A stretch of DNA of 64,000 nt. Origin: Leucobacter chromiireducens subsp. chromiireducens (GTDB lineage Bacteria; Actinomycetota; Actinomycetes; Actinomycetales; Microbacteriaceae). The first letter of the stretch is position 1; each line of letters begins with the position of its first letter. Shown piece by piece: positions 43,882-51,676 of the stretch. The notes under the pieces are model-generated. The model did not search any database. It was not told where the DNA came from and saw only the letters and a program-made list of their open reading frames with translations. The stretch is taken from NCBI RefSeq assembly GCF_016758255.1, contig NZ_QYAD01000001.1, positions 992,001 through 1,056,000 of the forward strand, in the 5' to 3' direction. The translations under genes and the position numbers were made by a program.

Positions 43882-44301
43882 TTAGTTCACCGGTCCCGTG
43901 TACTTCTCGCCCGGGCCCTTGCCCGGTGCGTCGGGGATGGCGGACGCCTCGCGGAAGGCGAGCTGCACCGAACGGAGGCCATCGCGCAGGCTGCGCGCGT
44001 GCATGTCGCTCACCTCGGGGGCCGCTGCGGTGATGAGTCCGGCGAGTGCGTTGATGAGCTTGCGGGCCTCGTCGAGGTCGATCTGCGACTCGGGATCGTC
44101 GGCCAGTCCCACCTTGACTGCGGCGGCACTCAGCAGGTGCACGGCAGCCGTGGTGATGACCTCGACCGCGGCAACGTCCGCGATATCGCGCGTCGCCTGA
44201 GCGACGTCCTCGTGGGGTGCGCCCTCCTGCGCAGGCGCCTCGGGGCCCGTTTCTGCTGCTGCGGGCTCGGTCTGCGGCTGATCGCTGGGGTTCTCGCTCA
44301 T
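43882..44301 (-). CDS. DUF1844 family protein
   Basis: A 139-residue acidic protein. The N-terminal 40 residues are Pro/Glu/Ala-rich and disordered. The core has RDIADVAAVEVITTAAVHLL and DLDEARKLINALAGLI, the usual DUF1844 helical pattern. The function is unknown. It lies divergent from infC, a position common in actinobacteria. The ATG at 44301 has an AGGA upstream. Confidence 0.88.
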   Translation of the reverse strand: MSENPSDQPQTEPAAAETGPEAPAQEGAPHEDVAQATRDIADVAAVEVITTAAVHLLSAAAVKVGLADDPESQIDLDEARKLINALAGLITAAAPEVSDMHARSLRDGLRSVQLAFREASAIPDAPGKGPGEKYTGPVN

Positions 44302-44308
44302 GCTGTCC

Positions 44309-44337
44309 TGACTGTTGCGGCTGTGGTGTGCTAACAT
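44309..44337 (+). promoter_or_regulatory. infC operon promoter candidate
   Basis: A -10 TAACAT (44332-44337), with a TGACTG (44309-44314) 17 nt upstream as -35. Transcription would start near 44344, giving a leader of about 170 nt. Confidence 0.45.
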
Positions 44338-44343
44338 TGATTC

Positions 44344-44514
44344 GGTTCTCGGTGTTCACGCCGAGACGCGGAAGAGGAGATTCTCCCACCCGGCACCAGT
44401 TATAGGTTATCGGGTTGTTGACACCCCGCCTCCCAGGAGGCAGCACTGAAGGGTGTGGGATGGCGCGTGCGCGATCCTGATCTTCCTCTCCGTGACTCCC
44501 GTAAGGGAGCGTCC
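44344..44514 (+). promoter_or_regulatory. structured infC leader with sequestered Shine-Dalgarno
   Basis: Three perfect hairpins follow in order: TCTCGG/CCGAGA (44347-44366); ACACCC/GGGTGT enclosing GCCTCC/GGAGGC (44421-44456); and CTCCC-GTAA-GGGAG (44496-44509). The last contains the AAGGGAG Shine-Dalgarno 5 nt before the infC ATG, under a GNRA-type loop. This suggests autoregulation by IF3 or L20, as in other bacteria, but the structure matches no leader I can name. Confidence 0.55.
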
Positions 44515-45168
44515 ATGGTTCTCCCGACTGGGAGTGGCCACACTGAAGCAGAGGAGCCGGCGATCAGCGATCCCCGTACGAATGACAGAATCCGCGTCAC
44601 CGAGGTGCGACTGGTAGGTGCCAGTGGCGAGCAGGTCGGTGTCGTGCCGATCGAGACCGCACTGCGCATGGCAGCCGACGCCGATCTCGATCTCGTTGAG
44701 GTTGCCCCGAACTCGAAGCCCCCAGTGGCCAAGATCATGGACTTCGGTAAGTTCAAGTACGAGGCTGCTCAGAAGGCCAAGGAAGCTCGTCGCAACCAGG
44801 CGAACACGGTCCTCAAGGAGGTCCGCTTCCGCCTGAAGATCGACAAGCACGACTACGAGACCAAGACCAAGCGCGCCGTGGGCTTCCTGTCCCAGGGCGA
44901 CAAGGTCAAGGCAATGATTTTGTTCCGTGGCCGCGAGCAGTCGCGCCCCGAGCAGGGTGTCCGCCTGCTCCAGCAGTTCGCAGAAGACATTGCCGAGTTC
45001 GGCACTGTCGAGTCGAACCCCCGGATCGATGGCCGCAACATGGTGATGGTCATCGCCCCGCTCAAGAACAAGTCCGAGGCGAAGGCCGAGCAGAACGCTC
45101 GCCGCGCCGAGGAGAAGGCTACGCGGAAGGCGGACAAGGTCTCCGGACCTGCCGATTCCGACGACTAA
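44515..45168 (+). CDS. infC: translation initiation factor IF-3
   Basis: Binds the 30S subunit and proofreads initiation. The 217-residue protein contains [25 protein letters not shown], the linker [27 protein letters not shown], and the C-terminal domain [17 protein letters not shown] to [11 protein letters not shown]. About 22 N-terminal residues precede the fold, and a Lys/Glu/Ala-rich tail of about 25 follows it. The ATG at 44515 has AAGGGAG 5 nt upstream; a GTG at 44455 is an in-frame alternative lying inside the leader structures. It heads infC-rpmI-rplT. Confidence 0.95.
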   Translation: MVLPTGSGHTEAEEPAISDPRTNDRIRVTEVRLVGASGEQVGVVPIETALRMAADADLDLVEVAPNSKPPVAKIMDFGKFKYEAAQKAKEARRNQANTVLKEVRFRLKIDKHDYETKTKRAVGFLSQGDKVKAMILFRGREQSRPEQGVRLLQQFAEDIAEFGTVESNPRIDGRNMVMVIAPLKNKSEAKAEQNARRAEEKATRKADKVSGPADSDD

Positions 45169-45247
45169 TTGTCGGCGCAGCGCGCCCCGCGCCGCTGGTG
45201 CCGTGCACAACGCAGCCCTCGGGCGCGCACACAACAAGGAGAAATCG

Positions 45248-45442
45248 ATGCCAAAGCAGAAGACCCACTCGGGGGCCAAGAAGCGCTTCAAGCTGACTGG
45301 CTCCGGCAAGCTGATGAAGCAGCAGGCCGGCATGCGCCACAACCTCGAGGTCAAGTCCTCGCGTCGCAAGCGCCGCCTGAACGCTGAGCAGGTGCTGTCC
45401 AAGGGTGACGCCAAGCAGGCGATGAAGCTCCTCGGCCACTAA
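45248..45442 (+). CDS. rpmI: 50S ribosomal protein bL35
   Basis: Highly basic 64-residue protein with the family pattern [40 protein letters not shown] and a short C-terminal helix. CAAGGAG precedes the ATG. It is the second gene of the infC operon, 79 bp after infC and 49 bp before rplT. Confidence 0.98.
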   Translation: MPKQKTHSGAKKRFKLTGSGKLMKQQAGMRHNLEVKSSRRKRRLNAEQVLSKGDAKQAMKLLGH

Positions 45443-45491
45443 GCCACGAGCACCACGCTTTTCATCACAGAGTTTGTAAGGAAGAACTGAA

Positions 45492-45875
45492 ATGGCAAGA
45501 GTAAAGCGGGCCGTCAACGCCCACAAGAAGCGTCGCGTCATCCTCGAGCGCGCTGAGGGCTACCGCGGACAGCGTTCGCGCCTGTACCGGAAGGCCAAGG
45601 AGCAGGTCACCCACTCGCTGGTCTACTCGTACAACGACCGCCGCAAGAAGAAGGGCGACTTCCGTCGCCTGTGGATCCAGCGCATCAACGCTGGTGCCCG
45701 CGCCAACGGCCTGACCTACAACCGTTTCATCCAGGGCCTCGGCCTCGCGGGTGTCGAGGTTGACCGCCGCATGCTCTCCGAGCTGGCCACCAACGAGCCC
45801 AAGGCCTTCGCCTCGCTCGTTGAGGTTGCAAAGAACGCGCTGCCCGAGGACACCTCGGCGCCCAAGGCTGCGTAA
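45492..45875 (+). CDS. rplT: 50S ribosomal protein bL20
   Basis: A 127-residue 23S rRNA-binding protein, normal length. It starts [20 protein letters not shown] and continues [20 protein letters not shown] and [20 protein letters not shown]. In other bacteria L20 also represses its own operon by binding the leader. AAGGAAG lies upstream of the ATG. A strong terminator follows. Confidence 0.98.
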   Translation: MARVKRAVNAHKKRRVILERAEGYRGQRSRLYRKAKEQVTHSLVYSYNDRRKKKGDFRRLWIQRINAGARANGLTYNRFIQGLGLAGVEVDRRMLSELATNEPKAFASLVEVAKNALPEDTSAPKAA

Positions 45876-45895
45876 CGCACCGCTTCGGCATTCGT

Positions 45896-45955
45896 CAGAA
45901 GGCCCCGTCCGTGAAGCCCCGCCCATTGGGTGGTGGCTCGCGGCGGGGCCTTCTG
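45896..45955 (+). terminator. terminator of infC-rpmI-rplT
   Basis: A perfect 12-bp CAGAAGGCCCCG/CGGGGCCTTCTG stem (45896-45907 with 45944-45955) with a long GC-rich loop of 36 nt and no clear T-tract. Confidence 0.65.
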
Positions 45956-45990
45956 CGTATTCACGGGCGGGGGCACCGCCGCCGCCTCGG

Positions 45991-45996
45991 TAGACT
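45991..45996 (+). promoter_or_regulatory. -10 hexamer of the rRNA methyltransferase gene
   Basis: TAGACT, exactly 6 nt before the GTG at 46003; leaderless geometry. Confidence 0.65.
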
Positions 45997-46002
45997 TGCG
46001 GG

Positions 46003-46800
46003 GTGATTGAGAACCCGAAGTCCCTGCGCGTAAAGAAGGCGGCGGCGCTCGCCCGAAAGAAGGAGCGCCAGGCTCAGGGGCGGTTCCTCGTCGAGGGGCC
46101 GCAGGCCGTGCGCGAACTGCTCGCCTTCCGCCCGGAGCTTGCCGAGATCGTCTTCGCCACGATGGGCACCGAATCGTGGCAGCACGAGATCGACCGGCTG
46201 GCTTCGGACGCAGATGTTGCGCTTGAGCGTGTGACGGAGCCCGTGCTCGCCGCAATGGCCGAGACCATCACCCCGCAGGGCGTCATCGCGGTTGCCCGCA
46301 CCTGGGAGAGCTCCCTCGCCGACGTGTTCGCAGGTGCGCGGCTCGTCGCGATTCTGCACGAGGTGCGCGATCCAGGCAACGCCGGTGCCGTGCTGCGGGC
46401 CGCCGACGCTGCGGGCGCCGACGCGGTCGTGTTTGCGGGGGAGAGCATCGATCCGTTTCACCCGAAGGTCGTGCGTTCCACGACCGGGTCGCTGTTTCAT
46501 CTGCCGGTCGCGGTCGCGCCGGATCTCGCCTCAGCGGTCGACGCTGCACGCGCTGCGGGGGTCACGACGCTTGCCGCGGACGTGCGAGGGGATGAACTGC
46601 TGGCGGCGCGTTCCGAGGGCGTGCTCGATGGACCGGTTGCCTGGGTGTTTGGAAACGAGGCTCGCGGGCTCTCCGAAGCAGAGCGCGGGCTCACTGACCG
46701 GAGCCTGAAGCTGCCGATCTACGGCGCAGCGGAGTCGCTCAACCTCGCCACCGCGGCAAGCGTGCTGATCTACGAGACCGCGTTCGCGCAGCGCAGCTAA
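46003..46800 (+). CDS. SpoU/TrmH-family RNA 2'-O-methyltransferase
   Basis: Methylates ribose of rRNA (or tRNA) with SAM through the SPOUT knot fold. The 265-residue protein has an N-terminal RNA-binding region (RVKKAAALARKKERQAQGRFLVEGPQAV) and the knot motifs LHEVRDPGNAGAVLRAADAAG, WVFGNEARGLS and LPIYGAAESLNLATAASVLIYE. This gene usually sits between rplT and pheS in actinobacteria, as here. The exact modified nucleotide cannot be told; related proteins act on 23S rRNA. Confidence 0.92.
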   Translation: MIENPKSLRVKKAAALARKKERQAQGRFLVEGPQAVRELLAFRPELAEIVFATMGTESWQHEIDRLASDADVALERVTEPVLAAMAETITPQGVIAVARTWESSLADVFAGARLVAILHEVRDPGNAGAVLRAADAAGADAVVFAGESIDPFHPKVVRSTTGSLFHLPVAVAPDLASAVDAARAAGVTTLAADVRGDELLAARSEGVLDGPVAWVFGNEARGLSEAERGLTDRSLKLPIYGAAESLNLATAASVLIYETAFAQRS

Positions 46801-46810
46801 CCCGTGCACC

Positions 46811-46889
46811 CCGCGAATCGGGGTCACTGCGGCACGGTATTGCTGGGCTCACCTCCGCGACACCCTGCCGCAGTGACCCCGATTCGCGG
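46811..46889. repeat. 24-bp perfect inverted repeat with 31-nt loop
   Basis: Arm 46811-46834 is the exact reverse complement of 46866-46889. There is no T-tract and no gene inside. It may be a bidirectional terminator or a REP/MITE-like element; both are inference. Confidence 0.8.
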
Positions 46890-47108
46890 TGGGGCGGCTG
46901 GGATGGCCCCGTGGGCGGGGGATTCCGGCTCGATGTGACGCGGTGCACCCAAGCTCTGGATAGCTCGTCTCGTGCTCCGCGCTGGAGAAATGCGGGAACG
47001 CGGCCGTATTCGCCGGAGTGCGTCCGAAATTGCGGATTTCTCCGGCGAGTTTGAGTGCCACGGTCTGGTGGGGCGGTTCCGAGGCAAGCGCGCGCGAGCG
47101 GGGCGAAC

Positions 47109-47144
47109 GCCGTGCGCGTGGGAGCAGGCCCCCACGCGCACGGC
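47109..47144 (-). terminator. terminator-type hairpin after the Dyp peroxidase gene
   Basis: A perfect 14-bp GCCGTGCGCGTGGG stem (47109-47122 with 47131-47144) and 8-nt loop, 12 bp beyond the minus-strand stop. The T-tract is poor. Confidence 0.65.
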
Positions 47145-47156
47145 AGAGCCCGCGCG

Positions 47157-48452
47157 TTACGCGAGGAGCGACGCGCCGAGCGACTCTCCGGGAGCAAAGC
47201 CTGGCAGGATCGCAAACACTGCGGAACCGGTGTGCGTGACCCACTCGTTGAGGAGGTCCAGCTCGTCGAGACGCTGCTGGATCGGAATGAACTGCGTACG
47301 CGGATCCCGTTGGAAACACGCGAAGAGCAGACCGGACTCGCCACCCTCATCGTAGTTCGCAGCGCGCCGATAGATGCGCTCTGAGGGATCCGTGGAGTGC
47401 GCGCGCCGAATGTGGGCGTAGCTCGGGATCACCGGCAGCCCGATGGCACTCTTCGCCTCAAAATCGACAGGGGTGTGCTCGGTACCGCCGGTGAGCGGAG
47501 CCCCATCGTCGAGCGTGCGTCCGATGGTCTGCTCACGTCCGGGCCGATCCACCTGATCCCAAGTGTCGAGCTCCATGCGGATGCGACGCAGCACGAGCGC
47601 CGAGCCCCCGGTGAGCCACCCGCCGCCAGCCGCGGCCGAATCGGCAGCGCCAACCCACACGAGGTCTGCGAAGTCCTCATCTTTCGGCGCCGGGTTGATC
47701 GTGCCGTCGACCTGCCCCATGAGGTTCCGCATGGTGGTGCCGGACGGCTCGGCGCCGCGGGCCTGGCGGAAACCCTGCTGGCTCCACGCGAGGTCGGCGA
47801 AGGCGCGCAGATCGCGCTCGAGCATGCGCGTGGCATGCGCGAGGGGAAGCGGGTCGTCTGCCTGCAAGAGGAGCAGTAGATCGCCCCCATCGTGCGCGCC
47901 GTCGAGCCGATCCCGGGAGAACTTCGGGAGCGGGCCGAGCCAAGCTGGGCGCTTCGCCGGATCCACCCGGTTCACAAGCTCGGGGCCGACACCAACCGTG
48001 ATGGTCAGGCGCGACGGACGAGCAGCGAGCTCGGGCTCGGGATCAGCAAGCGGCGCCGCGCCGGAGGTGAGGCCCTCCACGTCGCCGCTCAGGATGCGGA
48101 ACATCCGGCGGATCGCGTCGCGGTCCGTCTCCGGCTTCAGCGTGTACGACAGGTACCGCAGGTGCGCGGTGGGCGTCGAGACAACGCCCGCCTGGTGCGC
48201 CCCGTGGCAGGGGAGCGTCTCGCCCCCGAAATCGTCCTCTGCCGCGGCCGGTGCGCTCGCCTCCCGCAGTGCGGGGATGCCGAGCGCCGCACCCAGGCCG
48301 AGCGCAGCGCCGAGGCCCGCACCGACCGCGCCCCCGGTGAGGAGGGCGCGACGGCCGATCCGACGCTCGTCGCGCGGCTGAGCCTCCGCGGGCGCGGCCC
48401 CCGAGACGGGGGCCGCGCTGCTCGGAACGGAACCGGGCTTAGTGTGCGGCAT
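47157..48452 (-). CDS. efeB: Tat-exported Dyp-type peroxidase (EfeB-like)
   Basis: Haem peroxidase of the dye-decolourising family, probably extracytoplasmic; EfeB members extract iron from haem. The 431-residue protein has a twin-arginine signal (RR at 34-35, then ALLTGGAVGAGLGAALGLG) and the Dyp motif GxxDG in LMGQVDGTINP. A conserved His-bearing SYAHIRRAH, with ANYDEGG and GLLFACFQRD, fits the haem pocket. The start is uncertain between ATG 48452 and 48458, both overlapping the upstream gene. It is the last gene of a minus-strand unit with PCuAC and CopC, so copper and haem/iron handling may be linked. Confidence 0.9.
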   Translation of the reverse strand: MPHTKPGSVPSSAAPVSGAAPAEAQPRDERRIGRRALLTGGAVGAGLGAALGLGAALGIPALREASAPAAAEDDFGGETLPCHGAHQAGVVSTPTAHLRYLSYTLKPETDRDAIRRMFRILSGDVEGLTSGAAPLADPEPELAARPSRLTITVGVGPELVNRVDPAKRPAWLGPLPKFSRDRLDGAHDGGDLLLLLQADDPLPLAHATRMLERDLRAFADLAWSQQGFRQARGAEPSGTTMRNLMGQVDGTINPAPKDEDFADLVWVGAADSAAAGGGWLTGGSALVLRRIRMELDTWDQVDRPGREQTIGRTLDDGAPLTGGTEHTPVDFEAKSAIGLPVIPSYAHIRRAHSTDPSERIYRRAANYDEGGESGLLFACFQRDPRTQFIPIQQRLDELDLLNEWVTHTGSAVFAILPGFAPGESLGASLLA

Positions 48453-49083
48453 GCTCATCACTCGCGGCATCGCCGTGATCCATATCGCCGTGATCCATGT
48501 CGCTGTTCTCGGAGTCGCCGCCCTCGTAGTTCTCCTGGGCGCCCTCGGTCGCCTTCGCGAGTACGGTGACCTCGGCCTTCGAGCCGTCATCGAAGTGCAG
48601 CGTGAGCGACACGTCGTCACCCGGCAGGATCGCCTTCGGCATGTCCATGAACATGATGTGGTTGCCGCCGGGCGCAAGCTCGAAGGAGCCGCCGGCCGGG
48701 ATCACAAACCCGCCGTCCACCTCGCGCATGGTTGCCGTGGCACCCGAGGTGACGGTCTCGTGCAGTTCGACCATCTTCGCGGCGGGGCTCTCGACGCTCA
48801 CCAGGGTGAGGTCGGTATCGCCCGAGTTCTTCAGCGTGCCGAAGACGCCGGTCATACCCTCCTGTGCCTTGACCCAGCCGCCCTCGATCGAGAACGTCGC
48901 ATGGCCGCCCTGCTCCGCGTGGGCCTCTTGCGTGTTCTGCTTCGCGGGGGCCTCCGCAGCGGGAGCGGAGGAGCAGCCGGTGAGCAGCAGTGCCGCGGCG
49001 AGTGTCGCCCCGGAGAACGCGGCGAATCGCTTCGCGGGGGTCTTCGGTGCTGCGGCGGTCAGTGCGGTGGTGAAGCGGCTCAT
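48439..49083 (-). CDS. PCuAC-type copper chaperone lipoprotein
   Basis: A 214-residue lipoprotein with signal peptide and lipobox LLTGC (Cys37). The PCuAC domain (about residues 60-170) has the copper ligand pattern HETVTSGATATMREV, followed by HIMFMDM; these His and Met residues bind Cu(I). The C-terminus ends in a second metal-binding-looking tail, MDHGDMDHGDAASDEHAAH, rich in His, Met and Asp. Family members deliver copper to oxidases or to partners. Its start overlaps the copC stop (ATGA). Confidence 0.93.
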   Translation of the reverse strand: MSRFTTALTAAAPKTPAKRFAAFSGATLAAALLLTGCSSAPAAEAPAKQNTQEAHAEQGGHATFSIEGGWVKAQEGMTGVFGTLKNSGDTDLTLVSVESPAAKMVELHETVTSGATATMREVDGGFVIPAGGSFELAPGGNHIMFMDMPKAILPGDDVSLTLHFDDGSKAEVTVLAKATEGAQENYEGGDSENSDMDHGDMDHGDAASDEHAAH

Positions 49084-49775
49084 TTGGTGTCTCCCTCGGT
49101 CGAGGCGGTGTCGGTGAAGTTCTGGGTGTCTGCGGCCATGCCCTGTGCGCGGCGACGGCGGCCAACGATGGCAGCGGTGACGCCGCCGATCACGACGACA
49201 GCGCCGCCGATGATGGCGATGAGGCCGCCAACGGGCAGGCCAGCGGAGTCGGCGCCCTGCGCGTCCTCGGTGCCGTGCTCGTGGTCAGCGCCGTGCTCGT
49301 GTGCCTCGGTCTCGTCCGCGTGCTCGTGGTCGGCGCTTTCTTCCGCGGGTGCGGCAGCGACGATCTCGCCGGTGCCGTCCTCGGCCACGCTGATGCCAAA
49401 TGCACCCTCGATGGGATGGCCATCGCTCGAAACGACGCGCCACGCTGCCGAGTAGTCGCCGGGCGCGAGGTCCGCGCTCAGCTTCTGGGTGACCACGGGG
49501 CCTGCGATCTCGGGCTCGCCATCGCTTGCGTCGGCGCCGTCCGGCCCCGTCACTACCATCTCGGTGCCAACCTCGATGATGCTGTTGTTGAACTTCAGTT
49601 CGAACGCCTCGACTGCGCCGGTGCTCGCGTTCGCGACCACCTCCGTGCCGATGAGCTCGTCATGGGCGAGCGCGGGTGCCGCGACGCCGAGTGTGGTTGC
49701 GCCCGCGAGGAGCGCGATTGCCGCAAGACCGAGGGACGCTCGATGACGTGCGGCGGATGCTGGTGTGTGAGACAT
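49080..49775 (-). CDS. CopC-domain protein with His-rich linker and membrane anchor
   Basis: A 231-residue surface protein. A signal peptide ends near residue 37, so the mature protein would start at His38, the usual N-terminal copper ligand of CopC. The domain has WRVVSSDGHPIEGAFGISV, the second copper site. An acidic His-rich linker follows (HEHADETEAHEHGADHEHG), then one membrane segment (about 181-205) and a basic tail. It is probably a copper-binding protein tethered to the outer face. AGGAG lies upstream of the ATG. A 117-bp gap separates it from the next upstream gene. Confidence 0.92.
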   Translation of the reverse strand: MSHTPASAARHRASLGLAAIALLAGATTLGVAAPALAHDELIGTEVVANASTGAVEAFELKFNNSIIEVGTEMVVTGPDGADASDGEPEIAGPVVTQKLSADLAPGDYSAAWRVVSSDGHPIEGAFGISVAEDGTGEIVAAAPAEESADHEHADETEAHEHGADHEHGTEDAQGADSAGLPVGGLIAIIGGAVVVIGGVTAAIVGRRRRAQGMAADTQNFTDTASTEGDTK

Positions 49776-49892
49776 GGTCTCCTGATTCTCTCCGGCGTGC
49801 GCCGGGTCCGTGTGCGCCTCTGGCCGCTCCGGGCAGGTGCGCGAAGCGGAGCCCCCGAAATGAGTGCGGGCGCGGGAAAGGATTGAGTGGAA

Positions 49893-50531
49893 TCAGGCGA
49901 AGCGCGGCGGGCCGCGCCGAGAGATCGCGCCTGTTGCGAGCAACCGATCGCGCAGCCGCGGCGGCATCGCGAAGCTCTGTGGCGGGGCGATTCGATCCGA
50001 GATGGGGATCAGGGCGCGCTGCCGCACCGGGAACGCCCGCTGCAGCGCTCGCCCGAGCGCGAGGAACGCGCGCTCGCCGCGTGCGAGGAGTACCGTGGTG
50101 AGCACCGCGGCGATCACGTGCCACACCCACATCGCGGTGTCGGCTGCGCCAGCCTCGGCGAGCCGGGGCGAGAAGCTCTCGAGCGCGGCGAAGTGCGCGG
50201 CGTGGGGTGAGACGACCTCGCCGCTCCCACCACCCACGGCAGAAATGCCGAGGCCCGCAAACGTCCAGTGGTAGAGGAACTGCGCGGCGGAGACCGCGAG
50301 CGCGAGCCGCCAGAGCGACCCGACGCGGCCGGCCAGCGCGACGCACAGTGGCAGCGTGAGCACCACAGTCGCCGCAACCGACGGCCACGTGATCACGCCA
50401 CCGGCGATCCCGTGCGAAGCCGCGGCGAGCAGCACGGCTACCGTGGCTCCGAGCGAGCCCCGGAATACGCGAACGCCACGGGTCATTCCGGTATCCGGGA
50501 CGACCCGCGGGGAACGCCGCGAGCTCTGCAT
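49893..50531 (-). CDS. membrane protein with His-bearing segments, copper cluster
   Basis: I do not recognise the family with confidence. The 212-residue protein has about five hydrophobic segments and a basic C-terminal tail of about 45 residues. Conserved-looking histidines sit in or beside segments: LLAAASHGIAGG, QFLYHWTFAGLGI, SPHAAHFAALE and AMWVWHVIAAVL, which would suit a metal-related membrane protein, perhaps a CopD-like relative. It lies first in a minus-strand run with copC, PCuAC and the Dyp gene. Start ATG 50531, 7 nt after a TAGACT hexamer. A longer start (50564) crosses the promoter. Confidence 0.75.
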   Translation of the reverse strand: MQSSRRSPRVVPDTGMTRGVRVFRGSLGATVAVLLAAASHGIAGGVITWPSVAATVVLTLPLCVALAGRVGSLWRLALAVSAAQFLYHWTFAGLGISAVGGGSGEVVSPHAAHFAALESFSPRLAEAGAADTAMWVWHVIAAVLTTVLLARGERAFLALGRALQRAFPVRQRALIPISDRIAPPQSFAMPPRLRDRLLATGAISRRGPPRFA

Positions 50532-50538
50532 GCGCCCC

Positions 50539-50544
50539 AGTCTA
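50539..50544 (-). promoter_or_regulatory. -10 hexamer of the copper-cluster membrane-protein gene
   Basis: TAGACT on the minus strand, 7 nt before the ATG at 50531. Confidence 0.5.
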
Positions 50545-50621
50545 CGCGGCCGCGAGCTGAGCAATGCCCCGGTTGGCGCAGCACCCCGTGCGGCGCACGC
50601 ACGCCGTTCACGCGCACAGGC

Positions 50622-50627
50622 TAGACT
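50622..50627 (+). promoter_or_regulatory. -10 hexamer of pheS
   Basis: TAGACT, 8 nt before the GTG at 50636. No T-box or attenuator leader fits, because the leader would be almost absent. Confidence 0.5.
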
Positions 50628-50635
50628 TGACCCCC

Positions 50636-51676
50636 GTGTCAGACCTCAATCCGATCACCCAGGAAGCCGCCGACGCGGCCGTCGCGGAAGCGCTTGCCGC
50701 GTTTACCGCAGCCGACTCTGTTGCGGCGCTGAAATCCGCTCGCACGGCGCACGCCGGCGACGGCTCGGCCATCGCTCAGTTGAACGCCCGCATGCGCGAG
50801 GTGCCCAAGGATGAGAAGGCCGCGACCGGCAAGCTCATGGGCCAGGCTCGCGGACGCATCGAGGGCGCCTACAAGGCGCGCGAGACCGATCTTGTCGCGC
50901 AGGAAGCCGCCGCACGCCTCATCGCAGAGACCGTCGACGTGACTGCTGCCCCGACGCGTCAGCGCGCGGGATCGCGGCATCCACTGGCGCAGCTCCAGGA
51001 AGAGGCCGCAGACATCTTCGTTGGCATGGGATGGGAGATCGCCGAGGGGCCCGAGGTTGAGCACGAGTGGTTCAACTTCGATGCGCTCGGCTTCGATCCC
51101 GATCATCCGGCACGTGCGATGCAGGACACCTTCTTCGTGGAGCCCGCGGACCGCCACCTGCTGCTGCGCACGCACACCTCACCCGTGCAGATCCGGTCGC
51201 TGCTCGGCCGCGAGCTGCCCGTGTACGTTGTGGCGCCCGGCCGGGTGTACCGCACCGACGAGCTCGATGCGACGCACACCCCCGTCTTCCACCAGATCGA
51301 GGGCATCGCGATCGATCGCGGTTTGACGATGGCGCACCTGCGCGGCACGCTCGAGCACTTCGCGCGCCAGATGTTCGGCGAGGAAGCGAAGATCCGCCTG
51401 CGCCCCAACTTCTTCCCCTTCACCGAGCCCTCCGCCGAGATGGACGTGTGGCAGCCGAACGCCAAGGGCGGCGCGCGTTGGGTCGAGTGGGGCGGTTGCG
51501 GCATGGTCGATCCGCGCGTGCTCGACGCCGCAGGGATTGACTCGACCGAGTTCCAGGGCTTCGCGTTCGGCATGGGCATCGAGCGGACCCTGCAGTTCCG
51601 TCACGACATTAATGACATGAGAGACATGGTTGAGGGCGACGTTCGCTTCAACCGTCAGTTCGGAGGACTGGTCTAA
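50636..51676 (+). CDS. pheS: phenylalanyl-tRNA synthetase alpha subunit
   Basis: Catalytic subunit of the class II synthetase. The 346-residue protein has an N-terminal coiled-coil region (about residues 1-90), the motif 2 area (VAPGRVYRTDELDATHTPVFHQIEG), the Phe-binding FPFTEPSAEMDVW, and motif 3 GFAFGMGIERTLQFRH. The GTG at 50636 fits promoter and homologues. pheT starts in the stop codon (TAATG overlap), giving one coupled transcript. Confidence 0.97.
   Translation: MSDLNPITQEAADAAVAEALAAFTAADSVAALKSARTAHAGDGSAIAQLNARMREVPKDEKAATGKLMGQARGRIEGAYKARETDLVAQEAAARLIAETVDVTAAPTRQRAGSRHPLAQLQEEAADIFVGMGWEIAEGPEVEHEWFNFDALGFDPDHPARAMQDTFFVEPADRHLLLRTHTSPVQIRSLLGRELPVYVVAPGRVYRTDELDATHTPVFHQIEGIAIDRGLTMAHLRGTLEHFARQMFGEEAKIRLRPNFFPFTEPSAEMDVWQPNAKGGARWVEWGGCGMVDPRVLDAAGIDSTEFQGFAFGMGIERTLQFRHDINDMRDMVEGDVRFNRQFGGLV

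Larger units (their letters stand above)
46801..47156. other. 356-bp gap with three strong inverted repeats
   Basis: No supported gene lies between the convergent methyltransferase and Dyp genes. The gap holds a 24-bp perfect inverted repeat (46811-46889), a nested 9-bp TCGCCGGAG/CTCCGGCGA hairpin (47010-47048, with inner TCCG/CGGA), and a 14-bp hairpin (47109-47144) close to the Dyp gene stop. Confidence 0.7.
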
